In this document: positions 35,049 to 45,560 of the stretch, in pieces
How positions within the stretch are numbered: the first letter of the stretch is position 1
Layout of the letters: every line of letters begins with the position of its first letter
Origin: Gammaproteobacteria bacterium
GTDB taxonomy: Bacteria > Pseudomonadota > Gammaproteobacteria > Steroidobacterales > Steroidobacteraceae
Length of the DNA stretch: 64,000 bases
Direction: 5' to 3'
Assembly: GCA_025350055.1 (NCBI GenBank)
Contig: JANXYK010000011.1
Location: 62,001 to 126,000 of the forward strand
Translations under genes and position numbers: made by a program
The notes under the pieces: generated by a model
Databases searched by the model: none
Told to the model about the DNA's origin: nothing
The model's input: only the letters and a program-made list of their open reading frames with translations

Positions 35049-35420
35049 ATGACTAGTGAGCTATCCCCGAGCCCGGTTAGCGCGCTGCCGACGGCGGCGC
35101 CAGCGACCCGCAACACGACCCCGCCGCTGCGCCTGCCCGGCACGACGCGCGAGAGTGCGCCGGCCGACCAGAGCCTGCCGCACGCCGCAGCGGCGGCTCC
35201 CGATGTGTTTGGTCGCGCCGCGCAACGCGTAGCCGACTCGCTTGGCAGCGGCAACAGCTTCAATTTTTCGGTCGACACCAAGACCGGCATGACCATCGTG
35301 AAGGTCATTAACAAGGCGACCGGCGAACTGGTGCGGCAGATTCCCAGCGAGGAAATCGTGCACATCGCCCAATTGCTCCAGCAGGAAGAACACCACCCGG
35401 TGTTCGACATACGGGTCTGA
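35049..35420 (+). CDS. flaG: FlaG-family flagellar protein
   Basis: A 123-residue protein. The N-terminal 60 residues are disordered (Pro/Ala/Thr-rich). The C-terminal FlaG domain has FNFSVDTKTGMTIVKVINKATGELVRQIPSEEIVHIAQLL (core VKVINKATGELVRQIPSEE). FlaG influences filament length in Pseudomonas and other genera. GGAGG precedes ATG 35049. It lies between fliC and fliD as in polar flagellates. Confidence 0.92.
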   Translation: MTSELSPSPVSALPTAAPATRNTTPPLRLPGTTRESAPADQSLPHAAAAAPDVFGRAAQRVADSLGSGNSFNFSVDTKTGMTIVKVINKATGELVRQIPSEEIVHIAQLLQQEEHHPVFDIRV

Positions 35421-35441
35421 TGGGCCCATCACAGGATTCTC

Positions 35442-36869
35442 ATGGCAGTGTCAACCGCAAGCAGCGCGACCAACAGCACCGGCGCAGGACTGATCCAGTC
35501 ACTGGGCATCGGCTCGGGACTGGATGTGCAGTCGCTGGTGACGCAGCTGGTGGCCGCCGATCGTGCGCCACTCGAGGCGCGCCTCACGCGCCAGGCTTCG
35601 AGCATTGCCACTTCGCTCTCGGCGATGGGCAGCCTCAAGGGCGCCATCTCGACCTTCCAGTCCGCGCTCAGTCCCCTGACCACCGTCAGTCAGTTTCAGG
35701 TGATGGCCACCAGCTCGGCAGACGAAACGGTGTTCACCGCCACGACCAGCAGCGGCGCCGTGGCCGGCAACTACGGCGTGGAGGTACGCCAGCTGGCCCA
35801 GCCCGAGCAGCTCATCTCCACGGCCTTTGCCGGCGGCGCCACCACGCCCATGGGCAGCGGCAATCTGCAGGTCTCGCTGGGGAGCGCCAGTTTCAGCGTG
35901 GCCGTCGCCGCGGACAAGGCCACGCTGGCCGATGTGCGCGATGGCATCAACGCTGCGGCCAATAACCCCGGCGTCAAGGCGACGCTGGTCTACGGCATCC
36001 ACGGCGCCCAGCTGGTACTCACCTCGGTGTCCACCGGCGCTGGCAACGGCATCACGCTTGCGGTGAGCAACGCTGCCGGCAGTCTGGCCCAGCTCAGTTA
36101 CACCGGCGCCGGCGATACCCACTACAGTGAGGCGCAGCAGCCGCAGGATGCCATCGTTGTCATCTCCGGCGTGGAACATCACAGTGCCGGCAACGTGGTG
36201 AGCGACGCCATCGACGGCGTGACGCTCAATCTGCACGCGGCAAAGCTGGGTACCACGCTCAACCTGGCGGTGAGCAATGACCAGAACGCGGTAATGGCTA
36301 ATGTGAGCAAGCTGGTCGAGGCCTACAACAGCATGCAGGGGCAGTTCAAGTCGCTCGGCAGCTACAACGCCGCTACCAAGACCGGCGGTCCGCTGCTGGG
36401 AGACTGGTTGCTCGGCAGCGCGCAGTTCCAGCTCAACCGTGGCATGACCGAGCAGGTCAGCGGCCTGGCGGGCAGCTACGCGTCGCTTGCAGCGCTCGGT
36501 GTCACCACTGGTGCCGACGGCTCCATGTCGGTCGACAGCACCAAGCTGCAGGCGGCCCTGAATTCTGACAGCGATAGCGTTGCCCGGCTGTTCAGCGGCC
36601 CGCAGGGTATTGCCACGCGGCTCGATGCGAGCATCACCAAGCTGCTGGAGTCCGGTGGCGCCATCGCCGCGCGCGACACCAACCTGGCCACCGCCCAAAA
36701 GGATATCAGTGATCAGGAAACGGCTTTGAACGCGCGCATGGCGGTGGTGCAGCAGCGCTACCTGAAGCAGTTCAATGCGCTCGATGCGCTGATGTCATCG
36801 CTGCAGTCGACTTCCAACTACCTGACGCAGCAGCTCGCCAGCACCGCCAAGATCGTCAGCGGCGGCTGA
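35442..36869 (+). CDS. fliD: Flagellar filament cap protein FliD
   Basis: A 475-residue cap that folds exported flagellin at the filament tip. The N-terminal GIGSGLDVQSLVTQLVAADRAPLEARL motif and the C-terminal coiled coil with QQRYLKQFNALDALMSSLQSTSNYLTQQL are diagnostic. The central domain includes a flagellin-hook IN-like stretch and YNSMQGQFKSLGSYNA. It follows flaG after 21 bases. Confidence 0.95.
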   Translation: MAVSTASSATNSTGAGLIQSLGIGSGLDVQSLVTQLVAADRAPLEARLTRQASSIATSLSAMGSLKGAISTFQSALSPLTTVSQFQVMATSSADETVFTATTSSGAVAGNYGVEVRQLAQPEQLISTAFAGGATTPMGSGNLQVSLGSASFSVAVAADKATLADVRDGINAAANNPGVKATLVYGIHGAQLVLTSVSTGAGNGITLAVSNAAGSLAQLSYTGAGDTHYSEAQQPQDAIVVISGVEHHSAGNVVSDAIDGVTLNLHAAKLGTTLNLAVSNDQNAVMANVSKLVEAYNSMQGQFKSLGSYNAATKTGGPLLGDWLLGSAQFQLNRGMTEQVSGLAGSYASLAALGVTTGADGSMSVDSTKLQAALNSDSDSVARLFSGPQGIATRLDASITKLLESGGAIAARDTNLATAQKDISDQETALNARMAVVQQRYLKQFNALDALMSSLQSTSNYLTQQLASTAKIVSGG

Positions 36870-36948
36870 CCCCCTGCAGGCACCCGGGTGCGGCGCTAAA
36901 GTCCGCGCAGCCACGGCCGTTATGTACTCCAACATTGTTGGAGCATTC

Positions 36949-37350
36949 ATGGCCGCCCACCACAGCAAGCTCGCCGCGTACCAGAGTGTCGCCATCCACG
37001 GCGGCATCGCCGCCGATGATCCGCATCAGCTGATCCTGATGCTGATGGATGGCGTCATGCAGCGAATCAGCGCCGCGCGCGGTTGCCTCGAACGGCGCGA
37101 CCTGGGCCAGAAAGCCCAGCTGCTGCAGCGCGCTGTGGCGCTGATTGCCGAATTGCGCGGTAGCCTCGATCACCAGAAAGGCGGCACGCTGGCGCACAAC
37201 CTCGACGAGCTGTACGACTACATGGCGCGCCAGCTGGTGCGCGCCAACGCGCAGAACCGCGTTGCGCTGCTCGATGAAGTGGCGAGCCTGCTCACCGAGA
37301 TCCGTCTCGCCTGGGTGGCGGTGCCGCTGGCGCTGCGTGCGCCGGCCTGA
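36949..37350 (+). CDS. fliS: Flagellin export chaperone FliS
   Basis: A 133-residue helical chaperone that binds flagellin before export. Signature: AAYQSVAIHGGIAADDPHQLILMLMDGVMQRISAARG (core DDPHQLILMLMDGVMQRI), then GGTLAHNLDELYDYMARQLVRANAQN. GGAG six bases before ATG 36949 favours it over an ATG 27 bases upstream that has no ribosome-binding site. A 12-bp palindrome (GCACCCGGGTGC, 36880-36891) lies in the gap before it. Confidence 0.93.
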   Translation: MAAHHSKLAAYQSVAIHGGIAADDPHQLILMLMDGVMQRISAARGCLERRDLGQKAQLLQRAVALIAELRGSLDHQKGGTLAHNLDELYDYMARQLVRANAQNRVALLDEVASLLTEIRLAWVAVPLALRAPA

Positions 37351-37451
37351 TGTGCCGGCGCCATTTGCCGCAGCGCTTCGACGCCGGCCGGCGATGGCAC
37401 TAGAATGTCGCTCGTTACGGGCGACACGCCCGGTGAGTGGTGGAGTGCGTC

Positions 37452-38018
37452 ATGTACGAAGGCGTAGACACGGTTGTACTGCAAAATGAGCTTGCCTACC
37501 ATGATGTGCTGCCGGTGGTCTGGGAGTCGCTCGAGCGGCCTCCCGACGCATTCCGCCTGGCGAGCCTCGAAGAAACCAATCTATTGCTGCTGCGCGCCTG
37601 CGTGGCGGTGGAAGAATACCCGGCGCGCGACAAGCACGAAGACCTGCATCCGTTAGCCCACGAGCTCGCGCGCCTGGATTTCAAACTCAACCTGGTGCTG
37701 CATCTGCTGGCGACGCTGGTCGAGCGCGATTCACCCGGCAATCCGCTGCCGGTGCAGTTCAATGCGCTCGGCGCCTCCTGGAAGGCCGCAGACAAGGTGC
37801 CGGCGCGCGGCAGCCGCGGCTTACTGCGCATCCGCCTGCGCGGCTCGCTGCCACAATCGTTGGCGCTGTATGCTGAAATCACCGAAAACCAGGGCGGCGG
37901 CATGAGTGCCAATTTCCTCAGCATGACATCGGCAGTGGCCGAGCTGATTCAGCAGCTTTGTTTCCTGAAACATCGCCAGCAGGTCGCCGTGACGCGTAAT
38001 GCCCGCAACAAGTCCTAG
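37452..38018 (+). CDS. Atypical PilZ-domain cyclic di-GMP receptor-like protein
   Basis: A 188-residue protein resembling the atypical PilZ proteins found next to fliS in Xanthomonas-type clusters. Features are the N-terminal helix LAYHDVLPVVWESLE, a long mid helix LDFKLNLVLHLLATLVER, and a late beta part LLRIRLRGSLPQSLALYAEIT. The classical PilZ RxxxR and (D/N)xSxxG ligand motifs are not evident, so c-di-GMP binding is uncertain. GGAG six bases before ATG 37452 fixes the start. Likely role is coupling second-messenger signalling to motility. Confidence 0.75.
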   Translation: MYEGVDTVVLQNELAYHDVLPVVWESLERPPDAFRLASLEETNLLLLRACVAVEEYPARDKHEDLHPLAHELARLDFKLNLVLHLLATLVERDSPGNPLPVQFNALGASWKAADKVPARGSRGLLRIRLRGSLPQSLALYAEITENQGGGMSANFLSMTSAVAELIQQLCFLKHRQQVAVTRNARNKS

Positions 38019-38033
38019 TTCTGCGACATAACG

Positions 38034-38077
38034 CACTCAATGAGTGTGACGTGGTGCCTAGTTTCCCCGCAGGCACC
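38034..38077. promoter_or_regulatory. Palindrome and stem-loop between the PilZ gene and fleQ
   Basis: CACTCA-A-TGAGTG (38034-38046) is a perfect palindrome. Right after it GGTGCCT (38053-38059) and AGGCACC (38071-38077) form a 7-bp hairpin followed by CCTTAA. The hairpin may terminate the flaG-fliD-fliS-PilZ transcript; the palindrome could be an operator for fleQ. No sigma-54 or clear sigma-70 promoter was found for fleQ. Confidence 0.4.
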
Positions 38078-38129
38078 CCTTAATATGTTTACACGACCTT
38101 GACAACGATCGCGTCGACAGGGGTGAGCG

Positions 38130-39293
<1,164 letters not shown>

Positions 39294-39300
39294 CGGCCGG

Positions 39301-39322
39301 CAGCGGCAAGCCACTGCCGCTG
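39301..39322. terminator. Hairpin after fleQ
   Basis: CAGCGGCA (39301-39308) and TGCCGCTG (39315-39322) form an 8-bp stem with a 6-base loop just after the fleQ stop. No T-tract follows. Confidence 0.45.
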
Positions 39323-39346
39323 AGACTTCGCTCACATCTTCGGACC

Positions 39347-39362
39347 CGGCACGCTACTTGCT
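39347..39362 (+). promoter_or_regulatory. Sigma-54 promoter of the fleR-like/fliEFGHIJK operon
   Basis: CGGCACGCTACTTGCT matches the -24/-12 consensus with GG-N10-GC spacing. Transcription would begin near 39373, so an in-frame TTG at 39363 cannot be the start of the next gene and ATG 39402 is preferred. Confidence 0.88.
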
Positions 39363-39401
39363 TTGATCATTGGCAACCGACCAGTGAACAGGCAAGGTTC
39401 C

Positions 39402-40499
39402 ATGCAAAACGCAGCACTTTCCGCGACTCTCGCCAGAACGCCGGCCAGCGCCTGCGCGCACGGCGATGATCCGGTCGCCTGCGACAGCGCATCGCTCCAG
39501 CTGCTGGACATCGCACGCCGCGTAGCCCGCAGCGATTGCACCGTGCTGATCGCGGGCGAATCAGGCACCGGCAAGGAAGTGGTCGCCCGTTTCCTGCACC
39601 GCCAGTCGCACCGCCATGGCGGTCCCTTCGTCGCGGTCAACTGCGCGGCGATTCCCGAGCACATGCTCGAGGCCATGCTGTTCGGCTGGGAGCGCGGCGC
39701 CTTCACCGGCGCGCACAGCGCGCACCAGGGAAAATTCGAACAGGCGCAGGGCGGCACGCTGCTGCTGGATGAAATCTCCGAGCTGCCGCTGGCACTGCAG
39801 GCGAAACTGCTGCGCGTGCTGCAGGAACACGAGGTAGAGCGCCTGGGTGCGCGCCTGCCGGTGTCGCTCGATGTGCGCCTGCTCGCGACCACCAATCGCC
39901 GCCTGCGCGAGGACGTCGCCGCCGGGCGCTTCCGCGAAGATCTCTATTACCGCCTGAATGTGTTTCCGCTGGCGATCAGCGCGCTGCGCACGCGCCGCGC
40001 CGACATCCTGCCGCTGGCGATGCGCCTGCTGACCAGCTACAGCTCACCGGGTGGCCGCATTCCGGCGCTCGCGGCCGATGCCGGCCAGAAGCTGCTGGAG
40101 CACAGCTGGCCCGGCAATGTGCGCGAACTCGAGAACGTGATGCAGCGTGCGCTGGTGCTGTGCGATGGCGGCATTATTCAGAGCGAACACATCTGCTTCG
40201 AAATCGCCGAGCCACCGCGTGCCGCCGTGCCCACGCTTGCGACGCCCGCGACAGCCGCGCCCTTGGATGTCACGAGTGCCAAAGCCGCCGGGGCCGGTGC
40301 GCCGATCGCCGGCTGCGATCTCGCGGGCACGCGCTGTGCCGCGGAGTATGAACTGATCCTCGAGACACTGCGGCACGATGGTTCCAGCCGCGAGCGCGTG
40401 GCCGAGCGCCTCGGCATCAGCCCGCGCACCTTGCGTTACAAGCTGGCGCGTATGCGTGCGGCCGGCATTGGCCTGGGCGTCATCGGGAGTGCGGCATGA
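39402..40499 (+). CDS. Second sigma-54-dependent activator, FleR/FlrC-like, without receiver domain
   Basis: A 365-residue AAA+ activator. Walker A GESGTGKE is at 52-59, RGAFTGAHS at 98-106, Walker B LLLDEISE, then [18 protein letters not shown] and [18 protein letters not shown]. The C-terminal HTH is RERVAERLGISPRTLRYKLARMRAAGI. Gene position just before fliE and the C-terminus fit FleR/FlrC, but the usual phosphoacceptor receiver domain (about 120 residues) is absent and there is no FleS kinase gene. AAGG lies four bases before ATG 39402. The gene overlaps fliE by four bases. Confidence 0.88.
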   Translation: MQNAALSATLARTPASACAHGDDPVACDSASLQLLDIARRVARSDCTVLIAGESGTGKEVVARFLHRQSHRHGGPFVAVNCAAIPEHMLEAMLFGWERGAFTGAHSAHQGKFEQAQGGTLLLDEISELPLALQAKLLRVLQEHEVERLGARLPVSLDVRLLATTNRRLREDVAAGRFREDLYYRLNVFPLAISALRTRRADILPLAMRLLTSYSSPGGRIPALAADAGQKLLEHSWPGNVRELENVMQRALVLCDGGIIQSEHICFEIAEPPRAAVPTLATPATAAPLDVTSAKAAGAGAPIAGCDLAGTRCAAEYELILETLRHDGSSRERVAERLGISPRTLRYKLARMRAAGIGLGVIGSAA

Positions 40500-40843
40500 G
40501 CCAGATGCAGATCAATCAGGTGCTGGCGCAGATCCGCACTCTCTCCAGCCATGGCTTGCAGCCGACGCGGCCGACCGCGCCAGGCGTCGAGGGTGCCGGT
40601 GCTACCGGCGGCGTCAACGGCGGCAGCTTTGGCCAGATGCTCAAGCAGGGCATCGATGCCGTGAACAAGAGCCAGCAGAGCGCAGCCTCGCTGGGCGATG
40701 CCTTTGAGCGCGGTGTCGCCGGCGTCGACCTCGCGCAGGTGATGCTCGAAACGCAGAAAGCTTCCGTGTCCTTTCGTGCGCTCGCTGAAGTGCGCAATCG
40801 CCTGGTGAACGTGTACCAGGAAATCATGAACATGCCGATCTAG
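40496..40843 (+). CDS. fliE: Flagellar MS-ring/rod adaptor FliE
   Basis: A 115-residue protein joining the MS ring to the proximal rod. The C-terminal half (GIDAVNKSQQSAASLGDAFERG and LAQVMLETQKASVSFRALAEVRNRLVNVYQEIMNMPI, core QKASVSFRALAEVRNRLV) is fully conserved. ATGA overlap with the upstream activator gene. Confidence 0.95.
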   Translation: MSQMQINQVLAQIRTLSSHGLQPTRPTAPGVEGAGATGGVNGGSFGQMLKQGIDAVNKSQQSAASLGDAFERGVAGVDLAQVMLETQKASVSFRALAEVRNRLVNVYQEIMNMPI

Positions 40844-40856
40844 GTGGATATGAATC

Positions 40857-42527
40857 ATGGCCAATGACCAGCTCGCGGGCGCCTTGCGCCCAGCCTTCAA
40901 TCTCCGACCCCTGCTGCTGCTGCTCGGCATTGCCGGTGCAGTAGCCGCTGGCGTGGCGGTGATGCTGTGGTGGCAGGGTCCGAACTGGAGCGTGCTGTAC
41001 GGCAACCTGGAGGCCAACGACGCCAGCCAGGTGGTGCAGGCGCTGCAGACCGCCGGCATCAAGTACAAGCTCAGCGATGCCACGGGTGCCGTGATGGTCA
41101 GCGCCAGTGAAGTGCGCGAGGCACGCCTCAAGCTCGCCTCCCAGGGCCTGCCGGAGAGCGGCAACAACGGCCTCGAGATGATCAACAAGGATTCGGGCAT
41201 CGGCGTCAGCCAGTTCATGGAGAACGCGCGCTACCAGTACGCGCTCGAGAACGAACTGGCACGCACGATCGCCACGATCAAGTCGGTAGTCGCCGCGCGC
41301 GTGCATCTGGCGATCTCGCAGCAATCGGCATTCATACGCGAGCGCCGCCCAGGCAGTGCCTCGGTGCTGCTGCAGCTGCGGCCCGGTGGTCGGCTGGAAG
41401 CCGAGCAGGTGCAGGCGATCGTGCATCTGGTGGCCTCCAGCATCCCGGATCTCAATGCCGAGCAGGTCACCGTGGTTGATCAGCAGGGCCGCCTGCTAAC
41501 GTCCAGCGTATCTCCGCAAGCGACGATCCAGAGCGAGCGCTTCGCCGCCGCGCAACGCGTCGAGGAGAGCTACGCCCAGCGTGTCGAGGGCCTGCTGGCG
41601 CCGCTGTTCGGCGCCGGTCGCGTGCAGGCGCAGGTCACCGTGGATCTGGACGCGATGGAGAATGAGGAATCACACGAACAATACAAGCCCGACAGCGCGG
41701 TGGTCCGCAGTGAGCAGACCGCCGAGCAGACTGCGCCTGTCGGTGGCGCTGCCAGCGGTGGCGTGCCTGGCGCGCTCACCAACCAGCCGCCGGCCGGTGG
41801 CACAGTCGCTGCCGTCGCGGCGCCGCAGAGCGGTAATGCAAATGCGCCAGCGGGCACCACGACGCCCGCGAGCGCGGCGGCGCCGGGTGCAGCAGGTGCT
41901 GCGGCTGCCGCGGCGGTGCCGGAGAGCGTCAGCAAGCAGGCGACGCGCAATTTTGAGATCGATCGCACGCTCAGCTACAAGCGTGAACCCGGTGGCCGCA
42001 TCAAGCGCCTGACCGTGGCCGTGCTGGTCGACAACCCGAGCAAGATGGCTGCCGATGGCAAGACCGTTGCAGCCCCCCTGAGCGCGACCCAGATCGATGA
42101 CATCACGAAGCTGGTGAAAAACGCGGTGGGCTTCGATGAAGCGCGCGGTGACAGCGTGAGCGTGGTCAACGAAGCTTTCCACAGCGAACAGACCGACATG
42201 AAGCCCGAGGACGTGCCGATCTGGCAGCGACCGATGGTGCAGGACATCGCGCGACTCGCACTCGGTGCGCTTGTGCTGCTGGCGATCGCGCTGGGCATCC
42301 TGCGGCCGATGATCCGCAGCCTCACGACCGCCACGCTGACGCCGGTGATGGTCGGTGCCGGGCAGGCCACGGCAGGTGCAGGTGGTGAACTACCGTCGGG
42401 CGGTGCGGGCGGCGAAGGGCAGGCTGCGCCACTGGCTTACGAACAGCAGATCGTGCAGGCCAAGAACCTGGTCGCACAGGATCCCAAGCGCGTGGCGCAG
42501 GTCGTGAAGACCTGGGTGGGTGAGTGA
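40857..42527 (+). CDS. fliF: Flagellar MS-ring protein FliF
   Basis: A 556-residue inner-membrane ring subunit. TM1 is at about 20-40; the ring-building motifs are VLYGNLEANDASQVVQAL, ALENELARTIATIKSVVAARVHLAI and VDLDAMENEESHEQYKPDSAV. TM2 is at about 465-485. The C-terminal FliG-binding tail ends with NLVAQDPKRVAQVVKTWVGE. An Ala/Gly-rich insert at about 295-355 is longer than in most relatives. It overlaps fliG by one base (TGATG). Confidence 0.95.
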   Translation: MANDQLAGALRPAFNLRPLLLLLGIAGAVAAGVAVMLWWQGPNWSVLYGNLEANDASQVVQALQTAGIKYKLSDATGAVMVSASEVREARLKLASQGLPESGNNGLEMINKDSGIGVSQFMENARYQYALENELARTIATIKSVVAARVHLAISQQSAFIRERRPGSASVLLQLRPGGRLEAEQVQAIVHLVASSIPDLNAEQVTVVDQQGRLLTSSVSPQATIQSERFAAAQRVEESYAQRVEGLLAPLFGAGRVQAQVTVDLDAMENEESHEQYKPDSAVVRSEQTAEQTAPVGGAASGGVPGALTNQPPAGGTVAAVAAPQSGNANAPAGTTTPASAAAPGAAGAAAAAAVPESVSKQATRNFEIDRTLSYKREPGGRIKRLTVAVLVDNPSKMAADGKTVAAPLSATQIDDITKLVKNAVGFDEARGDSVSVVNEAFHSEQTDMKPEDVPIWQRPMVQDIARLALGALVLLAIALGILRPMIRSLTTATLTPVMVGAGQATAGAGGELPSGGAGGEGQAAPLAYEQQIVQAKNLVAQDPKRVAQVVKTWVGE

Positions 42528-43540
42528 TGCCTGAGGCACAGACCAGTTCGCGTCCCGGGGTCGAGCAGGCGGCCATCCTGCTGCTGTCGCTCGGTGAACA
42601 GGATGCCGCGCAGGTGCTCAAGCACCTGGGCGCCAAGGAAGTCCAGAAGGTCGGCGCGGCGATGGCGCAGCTCGCGGGCATCTCGCGCGAGGAAGTCAGC
42701 AGCGTGCTCGGCAATTTCGCCACGCGTGTCGAGCAGCAGAGCTCGCTTGGCGTCGACTCCGATGAATATGTGCGCAAGGTGCTCAACGAAGCACTGGGCG
42801 CAGAGAAGGCCGGCGGCGTGATCGATCGCATCCTGCGCGGCCGCAGCAGTCGTGGTCTCGAAGCCGTGAAGTGGATGGAGCCCAAGGCCGTAGCTGCCAT
42901 GCTGCGCCAGGAGCATCCGCAGATCATCGCCATCGTGCTCTCGTACCTGGAGTCCGAGCAGGCCGGCGAGGTGCTGGCCGGGCTCCCCGAGGAGATACGG
43001 CCGGATGTGATCGTGCGCATCGCCACACTCGATGGCGTGCACCCCTCGGCGCTCAACGAACTCGATGAAGTACTGGAGAAGCAGTTCGCCGGCAGCAGCA
43101 CCGCCAAGACCGGTGGTTTCGGCGGGCCGAAAGTCGCGGCCGCGATCCTGAATCTTGTGGGGTCGGGCGCCGAGACGAAGATCATCGAAGAGATCGCCAG
43201 GGGCGATGCCACGCTCGGCCAGAAGCTACAGGACCTGATGTTCGTGTTCGAGGACCTGAAGAGCATCGACGATCGTGGCATGCAGGAACTGCTGCGCGAG
43301 GTGCCGGGCGACAAGCTCATCCTGGCCCTGAAGGCCACCGACGAGGAGCTGAAGCAGAAGTTCTTCAAGAACATGTCCGAGCGCGCATCCCAAATGCTCA
43401 AGGATGACCTCGAGGCCAAGGGCCCGGTCAAGCTGAGCGAAGTGGAGGAAGCGCAGAAGGAAATCCTGGTCACCGCGCGCCGCATGGCCGAGGAAGGTCG
43501 CGTGCAGCTCGGTGGCAAGGGCGGAGAAGAGTATGTCTGA
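42527..43540 (+). CDS. fliG: Flagellar motor switch protein FliG
   Basis: A 337-residue C-ring rotor protein that contacts FliF, FliM and the stators. N-terminal domain AAILLLSLGEQDAAQVLKHLGAKEVQKVG, middle LRQEHPQIIAIVLSYLE (with the EHPQ motif that binds FliM), C-terminal torque domain FVFEDLKSIDDRGMQELLREV with the charged helix. The EHPQ motif is intact although no fliM lies in this cluster. Confidence 0.95.
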   Translation: MPEAQTSSRPGVEQAAILLLSLGEQDAAQVLKHLGAKEVQKVGAAMAQLAGISREEVSSVLGNFATRVEQQSSLGVDSDEYVRKVLNEALGAEKAGGVIDRILRGRSSRGLEAVKWMEPKAVAAMLRQEHPQIIAIVLSYLESEQAGEVLAGLPEEIRPDVIVRIATLDGVHPSALNELDEVLEKQFAGSSTAKTGGFGGPKVAAAILNLVGSGAETKIIEEIARGDATLGQKLQDLMFVFEDLKSIDDRGMQELLREVPGDKLILALKATDEELKQKFFKNMSERASQMLKDDLEAKGPVKLSEVEEAQKEILVTARRMAEEGRVQLGGKGGEEYV

Positions 43541-44186
43541 GTCCGCCCAGCAGGCCGCCACATCATCCGGCCGCGCACAGGCGCAGGCCTGGACACCGCC
43601 GCAGGTGCAGGGACCCCTGGTGGGTCGCCGCCGCGTCGAGGAGCTGGGCGCACTCGAGCGCGAGGCCTGGGAACACGGTTTCGAGGAAGGGCGCCGCGCC
43701 GGCAACGCTGCCGCGCGCGCCGAACAGCAGGCGGCGCTGGACGAACAACATGACCAGGTCGATCGCCTCGGCGCCATATTGAATCTGCTGGCGCGCCCGC
43801 TCGCCGAGCTCGATGTAGGCATGCACCAGCAGCTTGCCGCATTGGCGGGCACCATTGCGCGGCAACTGGTGCGGCGCGAATTGCGCGCCCATCCCGAACA
43901 GATCATCGCGGTGATCCGCGAAACACTGGCGCTGCTGCCGGCCAATTCCCAGGTCGTGCGCATCGCGCTGCATCCGGACGATGCGGCCCTGGTGCGCGAG
44001 CGCCTCACCGAACCGAATGCCGAGCGCGCCTGGACGCTGAGTGAGGATCCGGTCATCAGTCGCGGCGGTTGCCGCATCAGCAGCGAGAATTCCTTCATCG
44101 ATGCCACGGTGGAGGCGCGCCTGGGCGCGGCCATCGCCGCGGCACTGGGCGATGAGCGCACACCGACACCAGGCGGCGCCACGTGA
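43533..44186 (+). CDS. fliH: Flagellar export ATPase regulator FliH
   Basis: A 217-residue peripheral stalk protein that regulates FliI. The central coiled-coil region has [24 protein letters not shown] with GxxxG-type spacing. The C-terminal domain includes [23 protein letters not shown]-like sequence (here [18 protein letters not shown]) and [23 protein letters not shown] 43533 overlaps the fliG stop; its own stop overlaps fliI (GTGA). Confidence 0.92.
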   Translation: MSESAQQAATSSGRAQAQAWTPPQVQGPLVGRRRVEELGALEREAWEHGFEEGRRAGNAAARAEQQAALDEQHDQVDRLGAILNLLARPLAELDVGMHQQLAALAGTIARQLVRRELRAHPEQIIAVIRETLALLPANSQVVRIALHPDDAALVRERLTEPNAERAWTLSEDPVISRGGCRISSENSFIDATVEARLGAAIAAALGDERTPTPGGAT

Positions 44187-45538
44187 GCGCGCTGCGACAC
44201 CAGCGTCAGCAGTTGTGGCAGCAGTCGCTGGAGTGCGGCGCGCAGCGCGTGACGCAATTGCCACCGCCCCTGGTGGCCGGGCGACTCACACGCATGGTGG
44301 GCCTGACGCTCGAGGCCTCCGGCTGCCAAGCAGCCGTGGGCGATCGCTGCGAGATTGTCTCGACCGACAATTCACGCCTCGACGCCGAAGTGGTCGGCTT
44401 CGCGGGCGAGCGTCTGTTCCTGATGCCCACTGGTGATCTGCACGGCTTGAAGCCCAATGCCACGGTGCTGCCGCGTCCGCATGCGGGCAACGTGGGCGTG
44501 GGCCCGGCGCTGCTCGGCCGCGTGGTCGATGGCGCCTGTGAACCGCTCGACGGCCGCGGCCCCATCCAGGCAGAGCGGCGCGTGCGACTCACGGGAACAC
44601 CCATCAATCCACTGGCGCGCCGACGCATCACCGAGCCGCTGGATGTCGGCGTGCGCGCCATCAACGGTCTGCTGACCGTCGGCCGCGGCCAGCGCATTGG
44701 CCTGTTCGCCGGCAGCGGCGTCGGCAAGAGCGTGCTGCTCGGCATGATGGCGCGCTATACGCAGGCCGATGTGATCGTGGTCGGCCTGATCGGCGAGCGC
44801 GGCCGCGAAGTGAAGGAATTCATCGAACGCATCCTCGGCAGTGCCGGACTCGCGCGCGCCGTGGTGGTGGCGACACCGGCCGATCATCCGCCGTTGATGC
44901 GCCTGCATGGCGCCTGGCTCGCGACTTCGATTGCCGAATATTTCCGCGACCAGGGCCGCAGCGTGCTCTTGATCATGGATTCGCTGACGCGTTTCGCGCA
45001 GGCGCAGCGCGAGATCGCGCTCGCCATCGGCGAGGCGCCGGCGACCAAGGGCTATCCGCCTTCCGTGTTCGCGAGGCTTCCGCAGCTGGTGGAGCGCGCC
45101 GGGAACGGTGCCGGCACGCAGGGCTCGATCACGGCCTTCTACACCGTGCTGGTCGAGGGCGATGACCAGAACGATCCAATCGCCGATGCCGCGCGCGCGA
45201 TCCTCGATGGACACATCGTGCTGGCGCGTCGTATCGCCGACGGCGGCCGCTATCCCGCCATCGATGTCGAGGGCTCGGTCAGCCGTGTGATGCACGATAT
45301 CGCCGACCCCGAACACCAGGAGCTCGCGCGTCGCCTGCGCCAGTACTCCGCCCTTTACGAACACAATCGCGACCTGATCACCATCGGCGCCTACCAGCGC
45401 GGTAGCGATCCGCGCATCGACGAGGCGATCGCCCGCTGGCCACAGATCGAGGGTTACCTGCGCCAGGACATGTATACGCGCATGCCGCTGCAGGATTCCA
45501 TCGCGCAATTGCAACAGGTGCTGGCCGCCGCGCCATGA
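44183..45538 (+). CDS. fliI: Flagellum-specific ATPase FliI
   Basis: A 451-residue F1-beta-like ATPase of the flagellar type III export apparatus. Walker A is [13 protein letters not shown] (about residues 174-186), followed by [17 protein letters not shown] and Walker [34 protein letters not shown] and [14 protein letters not shown] follow. The start is GTG 44183, coupled to fliH. Confidence 0.96.
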   Translation: MSALRHQRQQLWQQSLECGAQRVTQLPPPLVAGRLTRMVGLTLEASGCQAAVGDRCEIVSTDNSRLDAEVVGFAGERLFLMPTGDLHGLKPNATVLPRPHAGNVGVGPALLGRVVDGACEPLDGRGPIQAERRVRLTGTPINPLARRRITEPLDVGVRAINGLLTVGRGQRIGLFAGSGVGKSVLLGMMARYTQADVIVVGLIGERGREVKEFIERILGSAGLARAVVVATPADHPPLMRLHGAWLATSIAEYFRDQGRSVLLIMDSLTRFAQAQREIALAIGEAPATKGYPPSVFARLPQLVERAGNGAGTQGSITAFYTVLVEGDDQNDPIADAARAILDGHIVLARRIADGGRYPAIDVEGSVSRVMHDIADPEHQELARRLRQYSALYEHNRDLITIGAYQRGSDPRIDEAIARWPQIEGYLRQDMYTRMPLQDSIAQLQQVLAAAP

Positions 45539-45560
45539 ATGGGTAACGGAGTAGTCGTTG

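Noticed and set aside
37395-37412. TGGCAC followed by TGTCGCT before the PilZ gene as a sigma-54 promoter
   Set aside because: GG to GC spacing is 12 rather than 10 and the TTGC element is not present.
41750-41930. Ala/Pro/Gly-rich insert in FliF as a frameshift
   Set aside because: The frame stays open and motifs on both sides are in register; it is a long linker, not an error.
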